A DNA stretch of 64,000 bases from Dipylidium caninum (lineage: Eukaryota > Platyhelminthes > Cestoda > Cyclophyllidea > Dipylidiidae), in NCBI GenBank assembly GCA_017562135.1, contig QEYB01000956.1:206001-270000 (forward strand), given 5' to 3'. A program made the translations under genes and the position numbers. Shown here one piece after another: positions 12,517 through 23,621 of the stretch. The notes beneath the pieces were generated by a model. It was not told where the DNA came from. It was given only the letters and a program-made list of their open reading frames with translations, and did not search any database. Position 1 is the stretch's first letter, and each line of letters begins with the position of its first letter.

Positions 12517-15178
12517 ATGTTGGCATTCACTGCAGACCCTTATAAGCTCAAAATGATTGGTTTGACCGTTCTGACCCTTCAAACAACAGTTTTGGTCCTT
12601 CTCATGAGATACTCGCGTCTTCCCTCTCCTACACGACCAACTAGCAGTCTATATCTAACTTCCACCGCAGTCTTCTGCTCTGAGGTTTGCAAGGTTCTAA
12701 TTTGCTTCTGTGCAATCTTTGTACAGCATGAAGCCTCTCTTTTGGAGACACGAGATGAGATTAAAAGAGAGCTTTTTTCCGCGCCTTGGGAATTGATCAA
12801 AATGAGTGTTCCGGCGGCATTGTATACCATACAAAATAATTTGCTCTACGTAGCTTTGTCGAATCTCGATGCTGCCACGTATCAAATCACTTATCAACTG
12901 AAAATCCTCACGACTGCAATGTTCATGGTGGTGATATTGCACAAACGGATTACGTGCTCACAATGGGCGGCTCTACTGGTTCTCATTATTGGAGTTGCAT
13001 CCGTCCAGGTACAACATTTAATTTTTATAAAGTTTTCGTTTCTCTTATGTTTTTCTCTTCTGTATAATATTTGTTTAGTAAGGAATGTAAAGTGTCTTGT
13101 GCAAGAATAAAATTGTTTCCTAGATTTTATTTCTCTGCCATTTGCTGAACAATTTAATAATTTCTGTGATAAGCAGGGAATTATCATTGATATCACTTAA
13201 TTGGGACATCCTTATTTTCAGTTATCACCGTCTGCGGTTCCTGGTAAAACTCCTGATAAAACACTACAACGTCAGAACCCCTTGATGGGTTTTGTCGCGG
13301 TCGTACTTGCCAGTCTTTCCAGCGGTTTTGCTGGTGTTTACTTTGAGAAGCTTATGAAATTAACTTCCCCATCACTGTGGATACGCAACATCCAACTCGG
13401 TTAGCTGAGGCTAAATGTTTTCAATTAATATAAATTTACATGGAGTCTACGTTTTTCCCCTCACGTCAGCGACTCATCTTTGTTACCAATCTTACACAAA
13501 TCTTAACCATTAAGTGTACATACTATCCCATGGATATTTAATTTAGTTCTCCTTGATTGTTTCTTAAAACTCTCAACCAAATTACTTTGGTGGTCATCTT
13601 CTATTAATGTTACAGGTATAAAAATACCTTGTCCTTTACGCCTCTAATGAATGGTTCACGATCCTCTTATTCTATCAAACGACACATTCAGTGATTTGAC
13701 AAAACAAACTGCGACCTCTTAACAGTTATAGTTGGATCACACTCTTTCAACTTAAAATGGACATGATTTATTTATTCATGTAAGAAATGTTACTTTTTGA
13801 ATGATAGGAAATTCTTACCTTCATTACCGTAGGAGGCATAAAACTTACCCCCTGTTATTTGTATTCTACCATACTATATTTCCCATATCCCTTTCATATT
13901 TGCCTTAATGATAATCAAATAATTCATGTTGATGCATTTAGCTCGTAAATGATTTAATGCAATAAAATATCTAATGCAGTGTAAATTCTGTATTTACGTC
14001 ACGAAATACTTTGAAGTAGTATTATTAAAATTTCATGTTTAGGTTTATGGGGAATGACTGGTCTTAGGGGAGTCGAATTTATATCATTTGTCCTCAGATA
14101 CGTAAACTTTTTCGACAAGTTAAATTAATTTGTATGATGTCCTACCCGTAAAGCATCTTTTTCATTGGTGATTGCATAATGCGAGCCCGCATCCCTACTC
14201 TTAAAAAATTTGTTTATTTGTAGGTTTTTGGAGTTCCATCTTGGCATTTATTGGGGTTTTTCTTACGAACATGGATGATGTAATGCGGGATGGATTTTTC
14301 CGTGGTTACAACGTGGTGGTGCTTTTTATCATTGCTCTGCAGTCCCTAGGAGGTCTTTGTGTTGCTGTAGTAATTAAATACGCAGACAATATTCTAAAGG
14401 TTTTCGCCACATCTATATCAATTGTACTATCTTGTCTCGTCTCATACTACCTCCTTAATGATTTCGAACCCAACGTGTAAGCTCTCATCCATAACCACTA
14501 AACATTGTTTGATCTCTATTTAAATTTCAAGTACTACGTAACGAACTTCATGTTTAGAATAGTACCCCTCTCCGGGGCCTTTGCCTCGTAACATCCACGG
14601 ATAATGGCCACTGCTTTCTTATAACGTATCGCCAATAATGACACTGATCTCTGCCCAAAATTCAGTTTATCTCATTTGATGAACTTGCCCATTAAATCTG
14701 AGTCGTTTTGTTTATCATAGCAAACATTAATCGTTCTGGAAGTTTTGCTTGTTTCTATCTGTCTTTTACAATAAATCACGATGGGTACTGATGTAATACC
14801 TATCTGTCTCACTTAAATCCTATTTACACTCTTACCTCAAAAGTTTTTTTGGACTGTCAAGTTGCTCATGTCTTTTTCCATGGCAACTTTAGTTTGGTTT
14901 TGCAAAATGTAATTTCGGTATTCTGCGAATGTGTAGAATCATTATTTTAAGCGAAATATTTTTTTCCAGCTATTTAGTAAAATGGCTAACGACTCCCCTA
15001 GTCGTCGTCTTCATTGACAATTATATCATTTATCCTTGAATTGATAGATTTTGCGTTGTTTTTTTTTAGATTTTTTGCATTCGGTACGATGGGTGTTTTA
15101 GCTGCTACTGCTTTGTATAGTTTGGGTGGTCCAAAAAGAGAACATTTGGAGTTACCTCTCACTTCCAATAAAGATTAA
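12517..15178 (+). CDS. SLC35A: Golgi nucleotide-sugar transporter, SLC35A (UDP-GlcNAc/UDP-Gal) family
   Basis: Antiporter that moves a UDP-sugar into the Golgi lumen for glycosylation. Exons: 12517-13008, 13222-13399, 14224-14476, 15070-15178. Joined length is 1032 nt (343 residues), in frame throughout, close to the usual 320-340. Family blocks: [14 protein letters not shown] near the N-terminus, [68 protein letters not shown], and the late helix [19 protein letters not shown]. The repeated hydrophobic segments fit about ten membrane helices. It resembles SLC35A3 and SLC35A2 about equally by eye, so the substrate cannot be assigned. The short hydrophilic loop after exon 1 ([13 protein letters not shown]) is not conserved. 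Introns are 213, 824 and 593 nt and T-rich on the coding strand. Confidence 0.95.
15167..15172 (+). terminator. AATAAA poly(A) signal inside the last codons of the SLC35A gene
   Basis: AATAAA is formed by the Asn and Lys codons just before the final Asp and TAA (15176-15178). No other AATAAA lies close downstream. If used, the 3' UTR would be only about 10-25 nt. Confidence 0.45.
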
Positions 15179-16639
15179 CATCTTGTATACTATTTTACTA
15201 CCGCGACCGCTTTCGATGACTCTGGATCTTATTTCCATTTTTGGTCCTGTTTGTATTTTGAATGAGTATTTTGAATATATCTCCTATAACCATGGGAACA
15301 TTGTCCAAGGTAAATCTTGGCATTTTCGAACAATTTTTGTTTCATTTTGAAACATTATCAATGGTTAATCGCTAATATTTGCAAGCTATTTTGCAGCGAT
15401 GAAGCAAACGTTTGAATGATAACGTTGGTGGGCTAACTCTGGCATAAGTTTCTTGTCGAGATGTAGACACGTTGTGGCTCCTCGCTCCTTTATGAATGGG
15501 GGCTGGTAGTACGGACAAGTTACCTTTAGCATAGCGTACTGGGAATGTTCGGGAGGAAATGAGACCACTTTAGTCTTCGTAGAAACGGGTTGCCTTAAAT
15601 TTCCCGGATTCGAGTAGCCTAAGCCATATTCAAACTTACGCCAAAAGCTTTTTGATGTGCTGTCAAGTAAAAAAACAGTAGACTAATAGTAATGCCAACG
15701 TAGGCGTGTGCAGGACACAGATTTGATGACACTAAGTCCGAGATAATCCATTTCCTACATGTTTTGACCCCGCCGGGAATCATTTGGTCTCTAATGTCTT
15801 TCAACAGATTTGCATAATCTGTGGGTCAATTTCGGGTGGAGTCTTTCCTCAATGTACAATAATTTGAGCACTCGCATTTTTCGAAAGAAATACATTGGGC
15901 CTAGCCAAGTGACCAAAATTAAGGGTCGCGAGAAACAAGTAATTTTGCATTGAAGCAATGGGAACAATGTATTATCAAAAGTGGGTATCATTTATAAGAG
16001 TACGCTTAAATGCGTTGCCGACGATTTGTAGAGGTAGAAGTAGGATAGCTGAGCGTTCCGCAAATTTTGGAAATATCATGCAATATTACCTATCATACAC
16101 TGTGTTCGTTACTCCCAAGGCAGTTTCCCTTCATATTTCGTTAAGAATAGGCAGTTTGAAGAAAACGGTGTCAACTTCCATATGGGCAGCCTCCAGACTG
16201 TTTGAATTTGAGTATAGCGTGCAGTCGTAGTTTTCGGAGGGGAATGCGATAAATCGAACAGCACGGAAACAATCAAGTATAAATTTGGTATCCGATTGTT
16301 TTTCTCAATTGTTAAACAAAAAATAACTTAAAAGATTTCCATGCGGAAGATAGGGGTATCGGTGTTGGGAAATGACCCCAATAATCAGAGTACAAAATGT
16401 AGTAGCCTCGGAGATACAGTCAGTTAGGGGCTGCAGAACTCTGAGAGGTGCACGATCTATCTTTACTAAAGGTTACTAAGACGTCTCTACTTAAAGGTAG
16501 TTTTGATATGATTTAATCAAATACCATGATATTATGACAGCTATTAAAAAATTGATCGCATACTTGTATTTAACAATCTAAAATCACTAATAATAAATTA
16601 CGAAGTTTACAGTGTTACTGAACAAATGGTTAAACATTG
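15179..16639. other. Intergenic region between SLC35A and TAF6
   Basis: No supported gene. Short open frames on both strands lack domains and splice partners. Confidence 0.5.
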
Positions 16640-16887
16640 CTCCCACCGCGGTAAACGCGAGTGCTTTTCCTTTTGTCGATCGTTTTTCAGTGGCGCGCAA
16701 TCCGGCGAGTCGTATGTTTTAGTTGTTGACTAACTGCGTTCTGGTCTTATCTTTTCCTTGTTCGCGTTTTTTAGCAAGTTCCCTTTTATATTTTAGGGTG
16801 TTTGTGCCTGTCTAATTAGTTAGTTTGCTGTCTGATGTTTAATATAAACTGTGCTGCACTTCACATCTTTCCCATTTAGTTACTCTT
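16640..16887 (+). promoter_or_regulatory. CG-rich promoter-like patch and splice acceptor ahead of TAF6
   Basis: Positions 16645-16770 are enriched in CG dinucleotides (ACCGCGG, GGCGCGC, CCGGCGAG) in an AT-rich setting, as for a promoter. At 16867-16879 a pyrimidine tract ends in TTTAG, 8 nt before ATG 16888, a candidate trans-splice acceptor. Confidence 0.45.
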
Positions 16888-19800
16888 ATGTTTTTGGAGG
16901 AAAGGAAGAAGATAAATCGTCTTTCTCGCAAGGTTTCCAGTACTGGCGGGCCTAAAAAGCGTATTCTCAATAGTCGCTTGCCAACAAAATCTCTTAAGAG
17001 CCAGAAACATTCAAGTACAAATGGCATCCATTCTTCCCGCTACACTTCATCTAGACACCTCGATTTCCCAGTGGAATTTTTTAAGCTCTGTGCTGAACTC
17101 AATGCAGTCAGTCCTTTTCCTGTAGAAGGCATTGCCATTTTGCAAAAGCATCTACATCTAATAACCACCGCACTTGTGCAGAACGCCGTTCGCAACATGG
17201 AACAGCATCGTCGGGGTACACCCCACATCTCTGATATAGATTCTGCGGCGTTAGCAATGGGTTTAGACATACCTTACGGTGCAGCAACCGGGGAACTCAT
17301 ACCTTTGCGTACCAATGGTCGGAACGCTGCTCCCGGTGTGGGCGGAAAAATGATATTAATTCGCAGAGACAAGGAAGTAGATATCAAGACTATTCTCAGA
17401 CGACAACCGACTCCAGTTGTTTATGATATCAGTCTATCAGGTTAAATTAACTTTCATCGATTCCTACCTTACTTTATCATTTTATCTTTTGAGAGAGGTT
17501 TTTTTGTCTCTAGTGCATTGGCTAGCAATAGATGGTGTGCAGCCGACATCACCACAGAACCCTCCTCCCGAGTTTCTGCGTCGAATGGCTATGTTGGCAG
17601 GTACCCAGACGCCTAAGGCGGTATGCAGTGCCATGAACCCTACTGGAAAAATTGAGGACTCGCAGCAGTTATCTGTTGACCCAAAGGGGGATAGGTGTAG
17701 GCCAGGCGATGGTAGAATTTCTCATCCACGTGTTATGCAGGCTCTTCATATCGAGGTAAACACAGGTTTGCACAGATAATTTTGTCTATGACGGCCAATT
17801 TTGCGCATTAATTTTTCTCATGCAATAGCAGCTATTAGATCGTCTTCAGGACTTTTTTGTGTTTTCTATGCTGTAATATGGGAGACAAGTATTTATACCG
17901 AATACTATATGTAAATAATTTTTTAGAACTATTTCTCGGATTTTATTATTCCTTTTCGAGATTAACATGGTTTCTACCATTAGTTTGTGATATCTCTTAG
18001 AGATTGGCTTTTATTTGCAATTCAATTTCATCATGATCGTGCAGGTTTAAATTTATTGGTGTCTGTAGTACTGCCTTCCTCGTAGCTCAACCTGACTGTC
18101 TCTTTTTCTTGATACTTTGCTTCCATTTTGATTTTGTCGCGAGTTTACGTATTCCTTGTTAATTTTTGGGTGGATGGGAGAACAATTTGTGATGCATATT
18201 CTTCTTAAAACAATTCAATTTTGCAACTTAAGGTGCATATTTTTGTCTATTTTTCTTCCATCATTCCCTACAGACAATTGTGTAAATTTGCTCATTTTCA
18301 ATATTATTACTTTGAGTATCTTCTGATCCCTAAGCATTATGCTAAGTACATTTGAGGATTACCTTTGCCATTTCAGAAGAAATAATGTGAATGGCACTTT
18401 ATTAAGGACTTTGGTCTTCGACATACTGCGATACCACAGCCATTTCTAGTTTACGCTACCTCCATTCTTTTTCAGCGGCGTCCACAAGAAGTGAGCCAGG
18501 AGTTAATGCTCTACTTTCGTGAGCTCACAGAAGCCTGCGTTGGAGCTAATGAAAACCGCCGTCGAGACGCATTGGCAAACGCTACCATGGACACCGGTCT
18601 CCAGCCCCTTGTACCTTATCTAGTCACCTTCATCGCTGAAGGTGTAGGTTCCAACCGTTGCTCTTTAACTTTCTAATTTATGTACCTTTTACCATTAATC
18701 AACCTTTTTTCCAGATCCGTCTGAACGCAATCAACAGTAACCTTGCTATCCTCATCTATTTGGTACGCCTGACTAAGGCGTTGGTGGACAATCCCAATGT
18801 ATCGTTGAAGGCCTATCTTCAGAGTCTCGTGCCAGGCATTATAACTTGCAGCCTCTGTCGTCAAGTTTGCGCGAAGCCGATCACGGATAACCATTGGGCG
18901 CTGCGTGACTTCGCTGCCAAACAGCTCGTTGCCATCTGTAATAAGTAATCACTTTCTCCTACTTTGCATTTCTCATTATTTTTGTAACTGAACCTAGCAG
19001 TTGGGTGACATTTTCATTTTTACCCCTTATTAAATGGTTTCTAGCGCATCAATTCATTTTGCACTCAGGTACAACACTTCCTGTAACGGACTGTACAGTC
19101 GAATAACGCGGGAACTTTACCGCGTTTTGTCAACGTGGATTGAGGGCAAATCAGCAGCTACTTCGGAGCACTTACTTACTACTCCTCCATCTGCGTCATT
19201 GGCTGGCGGTGCTGCCACCAGCGCCAATGATGCCACCGATCAATCGGGCGTCGTCGGCCAAATCGACCACACGCGTAAAGATATAACAGGGATAACTCGA
19301 GTATCCTTAGGCATGGCCGTTGACTCTCTCAACACTCTCTACGGCACGCTAACCTGTATAACTGAGTTTGGGGGGAATTGTCTTCGTATGCTTGTTTTTC
19401 CACGTCTGCCTGCTTTGTGCAGGCGCCTAACTCGCATGACTTCTGAACCGGTCTCCACGACCTCACAATCCGCTATTCCTGCTTCAAACTCATCAGAGGT
19501 AGTAGTAGTAATGAATCAAGAAGGCTTTCAACAGACCCTCAACTCTTCATCCCCCAAGACTGCCCTCTCAAACGCGGAGATGAGATCACTGGACTCACTT
19601 AAGAAACTCATGAATGTGGGTGGTCGCCACGCTAAATTTACCTTTTAATTACCTATTTTGATTGTCTACTCCATTTGTGATGCAGACACGATTCGTGAGC
19701 CTGCTAGCAGAGTGGCGCGTAAGACAGAACATGGCGGTTACTCAGGAAGCCTACAAGGCTGATTACGGGGTGATGGCGTCTTGCCTGTTCGTGTCAGCTG

Positions 19801-19892
19801 CACAAGCGGAGCCTCCACGACCCCATCCAACACCTGGGGGAGCCCTCATTGTAACTAAACCACAGCCCACTCCAATACTCCTCGCTAGCTAG
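16888..19892 (+). CDS. TAF6: Transcription initiation factor TFIID subunit 6
   Basis: TAF6 pairs with TAF9 through a histone fold and scaffolds TFIID by its HEAT-repeat domain. Exons: 16888-17440, 17514-17755, 18476-18643, 18715-18944, 19069-19615, 19686-19892; joined 1947 nt, 648 residues, phases all close. The N-terminal 55 residues are basic and unlike the family. A histone fold spans about residues 60-125 (ending RRGTPHISDIDSAALAMG). The linker ends with HWLAIDGVQP, a family hallmark. The HEAT domain starts at VSQELMLYFRELTEACVG and includes AILIYLVRLTKAL and NHWALRDFAAKQLVAICN. A long Ser/Thr/Ala-rich loop sits inside the HEAT region (exon 5). The Pro-rich tail is much shorter than in vertebrates. 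Introns are 73, 720, 71, 124 and 70 nt. Confidence 0.95.
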
Positions 19893-20686
19893 GAATAACC
19901 CGGACAGCTCCCCCACCCCTGTCTTCTGTAAATCCAGATCTATCTGTACAAAGTCTTAGTGTGTCGTGTAATCGTGTGTTACTTGACTCCTATTCCTGAT
20001 TCGAGTGGATATTGTTGCTGCTAAATGACTATTACGTACTCGTTATGGCATTAGCCTATCAATTTACTCGACATCGGAGGGCGTCAGGCGTGTCAGGGGT
20101 TCGATTTCGGCTGATGCCCAGTCATGTAAGGATTCCGGCTAGCTGTATTGTTCTCAGCGCGTATCGAGGTTCGAGAGGTGTCTCCACGTATTAATGGCCA
20201 ATAGTTGAATTGTTGTAAAGCTGTGGGCGGTTGAACACTCACTTTACTGTCCGGGGTGACGGCATTTTATGCGTATCGGGCGTGTCAAGAAGATGTCTTG
20301 AGCGCGGTTCACTCACCGTGTGTCTAAAACGCAGCTATTTACATTGCGATCATTGATGCAGTGTAGGACCCATAGCAATTCAGAATATGGGTTTCAAAAG
20401 CTTTCAGAGACCCGCAATGTCTAAAGTCGTATAGGGAGTATTTCTTTCGGTACGGCTTTGTAAATATGATATTCTAGCCACAAAGAGGGTTACAAAAAGA
20501 AATATTACAATTAGAGAGAATTAAAAACAAAATGATGGTGAACGGGAACCCTTTGACGTAATGGCTCACAAACCGATTTACGGCCCCTCAGTAAGCCCTT
20601 CATTAGTGCCTCATTGCGTTAAATCACAGGAGTTATGTTCGTTAGATATTCGTTTTCATCAATGTTCCTTATTGTCACCTGAAAAT

Positions 20687-20692
20687 AATAAA
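20687..20692 (+). terminator. Possible distal poly(A) signal for TAF6
   Basis: AATAAA in the plus sense, 795 nt after the TAF6 stop. It could be chance in AT-rich DNA. Confidence 0.2.
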
Positions 20693-21241
20693 TGAATGTG
20701 CTCAGTTTTATGGTACGCAAAGCTTTCTAAACCAATCTAAATTAGGTTGATGTTTATTTAATTATATATAAGGCTGAAATGTCGATTCTATTTTGTTAGC
20801 TATGAGTGGCTAGTTCTATGAGCTTATTTGAGACTCCTTGCCATTTTAACAGGAATAAATTGGATCACCCCTTAATCTAACCTACTTAAAGCTTTTGAAG
20901 GACGAAGTACTACAACATATGCACAAGTGAAGTTTGTTTTCAGCGTTGCCACGCGCATGTTTTTTGCCGAAGCAGGATTTACATCTCGGTGCCTACTGTT
21001 AATGCACTAGAAAGTGGCTAATAATGACATTAATTTGAGGATCGGCGTTGCTACATTAAAGATTCTCAGATTTAGTACCCACATTTAGGGCTTTGCCTGT
21101 CTCGAACGCGGTTTGGTACTTCGGGAAATTGGGTGAGTCGTGCTCGACGCATGTTTAACAATAATGAAAATTCATCCTCCCTCGATTGTTATAAACCAAT
21201 AGTTTAAGCACGTGGGCATAGTGGACGTAGTAAATGAATTG

Positions 21242-21253
21242 CCCCCCCCCCCC
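21242..21253. repeat. C12 homopolymer run
   Basis: Twelve consecutive C residues in an AT-rich intergenic setting; a likely hypermutable site and a place where assembly length may be wrong. Confidence 0.85.
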
Positions 21254-21499
21254 GAGAGTTCATGCAGGTGAATGACCTTGTGATAGTATTAATACTTCTT
21301 ATCTAGGGCGTGATTCGAGTATTGGTGTGCAAGGGCTGCCGCGCTGTTTCGTATTTAAAGTAAGGGTTTCGTTTAACGTTAAGCCCTTAATCATCGATTT
21401 GGTTAGCGCTTGCGCCGTTAATTAAACAATCTGGCTGAAAAACTGTTGTCCGCTTTTTGTTAATGTGACTAAGCGGTGTTTAGGTCATGAAGACCATCA

Positions 21500-23621
21500 T
21501 TTATTTCTTTCCTATTAACCCGCGAGTATTTGTACTTGGAGCACTCTAAAACAGTTATCATGACAATTATAATCTTATTTATATTGTGCGGTTCATCATC
21601 GGTTTTCACTTGTCCTGGTAAATTTTGTTTGCCCATTTATCCTAGTCAGGAATTCAAGGAATTCTATGTCAAAATAATGTTTGCCTCACCTCCATTTTCC
21701 CCAATGAGGATGGATTTGAGACATACCCCCCAAAATACCCCTTTGATTCCGTAAAATTGTGTCGGGAAGCGTTGAGTTCTTTGGAAAAATAAATAATCTA
21801 ATTTAAATGCTAACTGCTACGGGGAATGACTAAAATAATATTGTACTTTTCCCGTCTCAAATGGAATCCCCAAGGGGATGCTTAAATAGTCCTTTTCCGA
21901 TGTTTTTTGGCAGCCATTTTGGCTTAATATGTACATCACCTTTAAATTTGTCAGTTTATGCTTTTATGTATTTCGGAGCTTTGAATCAATCATTTTTAGA
22001 CATCTCAATTGAGATAGTTTATGCACCTTATCTCAGTGTCGATTCTTTCAATTTATTTATCTCTGAGACTCGTATTGACTTAATACCACGGCTTTCGCTA
22101 AATTTTGTCCTTTTAGGGGCGCATATATTATCCTCCGCTTCTCCTGTAGCTGCGCTTTAAGATTTCACTTATTACATATACGCCCCTAACCTGCATATAC
22201 CAGCCCATCGATTTTTGTTTTTATCTTGTTTCTACCTTTGCTAAAAACACAGGTACGCTCCCCTCCCTTACTAGTCACGTGAATTGGAGTGGGGTGGTAA
22301 ATATTATAGATGTTATTCTTATTGTGGTCCTACTAAGTGCCATATTACGACCTAATTCAGAATAAATACTGCTGTGAATTTGTTTTGTTCTTTGTCCTAA
22401 GGCTTCTTCCGATCATCGCCTTGTCGGTTATTCATGGTAATTTATCCTTAGATCCTTCCTATTGTCAGGTTCATACACGAGTTTTACGGTTTTCAAATGG
22501 CTAATGACGTTTGAGGAAGTAAATACATATTCTCTAACGAACTTTAGAGGAATCAAAGTGTTCGTAGAGTAAATATCTTAATTATGGGTTTTCTGACACC
22601 TATTTTGATTAACAGATTACTCGACTTTCTTACTTTGTGGCCTTGAGCAGCCTTTTATTTTATTTGCTGTTATTGTCGGTCTGTCATCTTCAATTTTAAC
22701 GCTTTGCCACCGCATAAGCATGCGTATGCGTAAAAATTTGGCTTTGAGACCACCTGTATGCACACATTAGAGATAACTCCTTTTCCTTTGTGTTGCTCGG
22801 TTTTGATAATTTTTCTAAATACATGAACTCAAGCAAAATATGTACGTATATCCTTTTAATTTTGACACCTCTTTATAATTCCGTCTGACCAAAATAACAA
22901 TATCCGCTTATATTTCCTAATTCGTCATAATCCGGCTTATTGGTAGGTTAATTCCTATCTCTATCATTCCTCTTTCGGAGATTTACAGAGTTAGCACTCT
23001 TACTTTGTTGTTTTCTTTTTATAAGTCTGTCCTAATCTTAGTTATGCCTTTTCGGTCTGTTAGTTATTTATGCTCTGCAAAGTGTCCTCTATTTTCGTGT
23101 TTCGAATAAAAGAATGATGCGCACAAAAAATTCCACTTGACTGTTAATTCTTTTTCTTCGGACCTACTTCCATTTCGGGTGTGATGGATTATATTTAAAT
23201 CATTATAGCACCCGAGCTCTTCTTAATCCCCCTGTAATGTATCAATTGGTATTAAAGCATCATGCTATTATTCACCTATATTTATATGAGGAGAGATATT
23301 TTGCGAGTCAACTATTTGCCTTAATGCATTGTATACATTTTCTTTATCCTCTGCATTCATTTATTTAATATTGATTTGAATTTCAAAAGCGCTAAATTTG
23401 GAGTCAAATGACGGAATTCTCAGATATTGACATAAATAGCTAGTTTGAATTCTCGTAGTAGGGTGGAAAGGGTTGTCTTATGGAATTTTTATCCATAAAT
23501 GTCGTAAATATATTTATGGTAGATCTACATTTTGATTATAGACTGTAAAACATCCCAGGGACTCAAGTTTCAAATCTCGTTTAGGACATAAGTTATTTTC
23601 ACTTTTCTTACCAGATTCGAA
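21500..23621 (+). promoter_or_regulatory. T-rich probable outron leading to MEK, with splice acceptor at 23614
   Basis: About 2 kb show strong T-over-A bias on the plus strand, the same bias as introns of the plus-strand genes, but no coding exon. It ends in a pyrimidine-rich tract and ACCAG at 23610-23614, 7 nt before ATG 23622. This fits a transcribed outron removed by trans-splicing. A cis-spliced 5' UTR exon further upstream is the alternative. Confidence 0.45.

Larger units (their letters stand above)
19893..21499. other. Intergenic region after TAF6
   Basis: It begins with TAF6 3' flanking sequence (one AATAAA at 20687-20692). Nothing else is recognised apart from the C-homopolymer at 21242. 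Confidence 0.45.

Noticed and set aside
20090..20180. GGTTCGA motifs suggesting a tRNA B box
   Set aside because: No A box, acceptor stem or T-arm pairing could be built around them.
21861..22160. 99-codon hydrophobic plus-strand frame
   Set aside because: Lies in a T-rich stretch where Phe and Leu codons arise by composition; no splice link to MEK.
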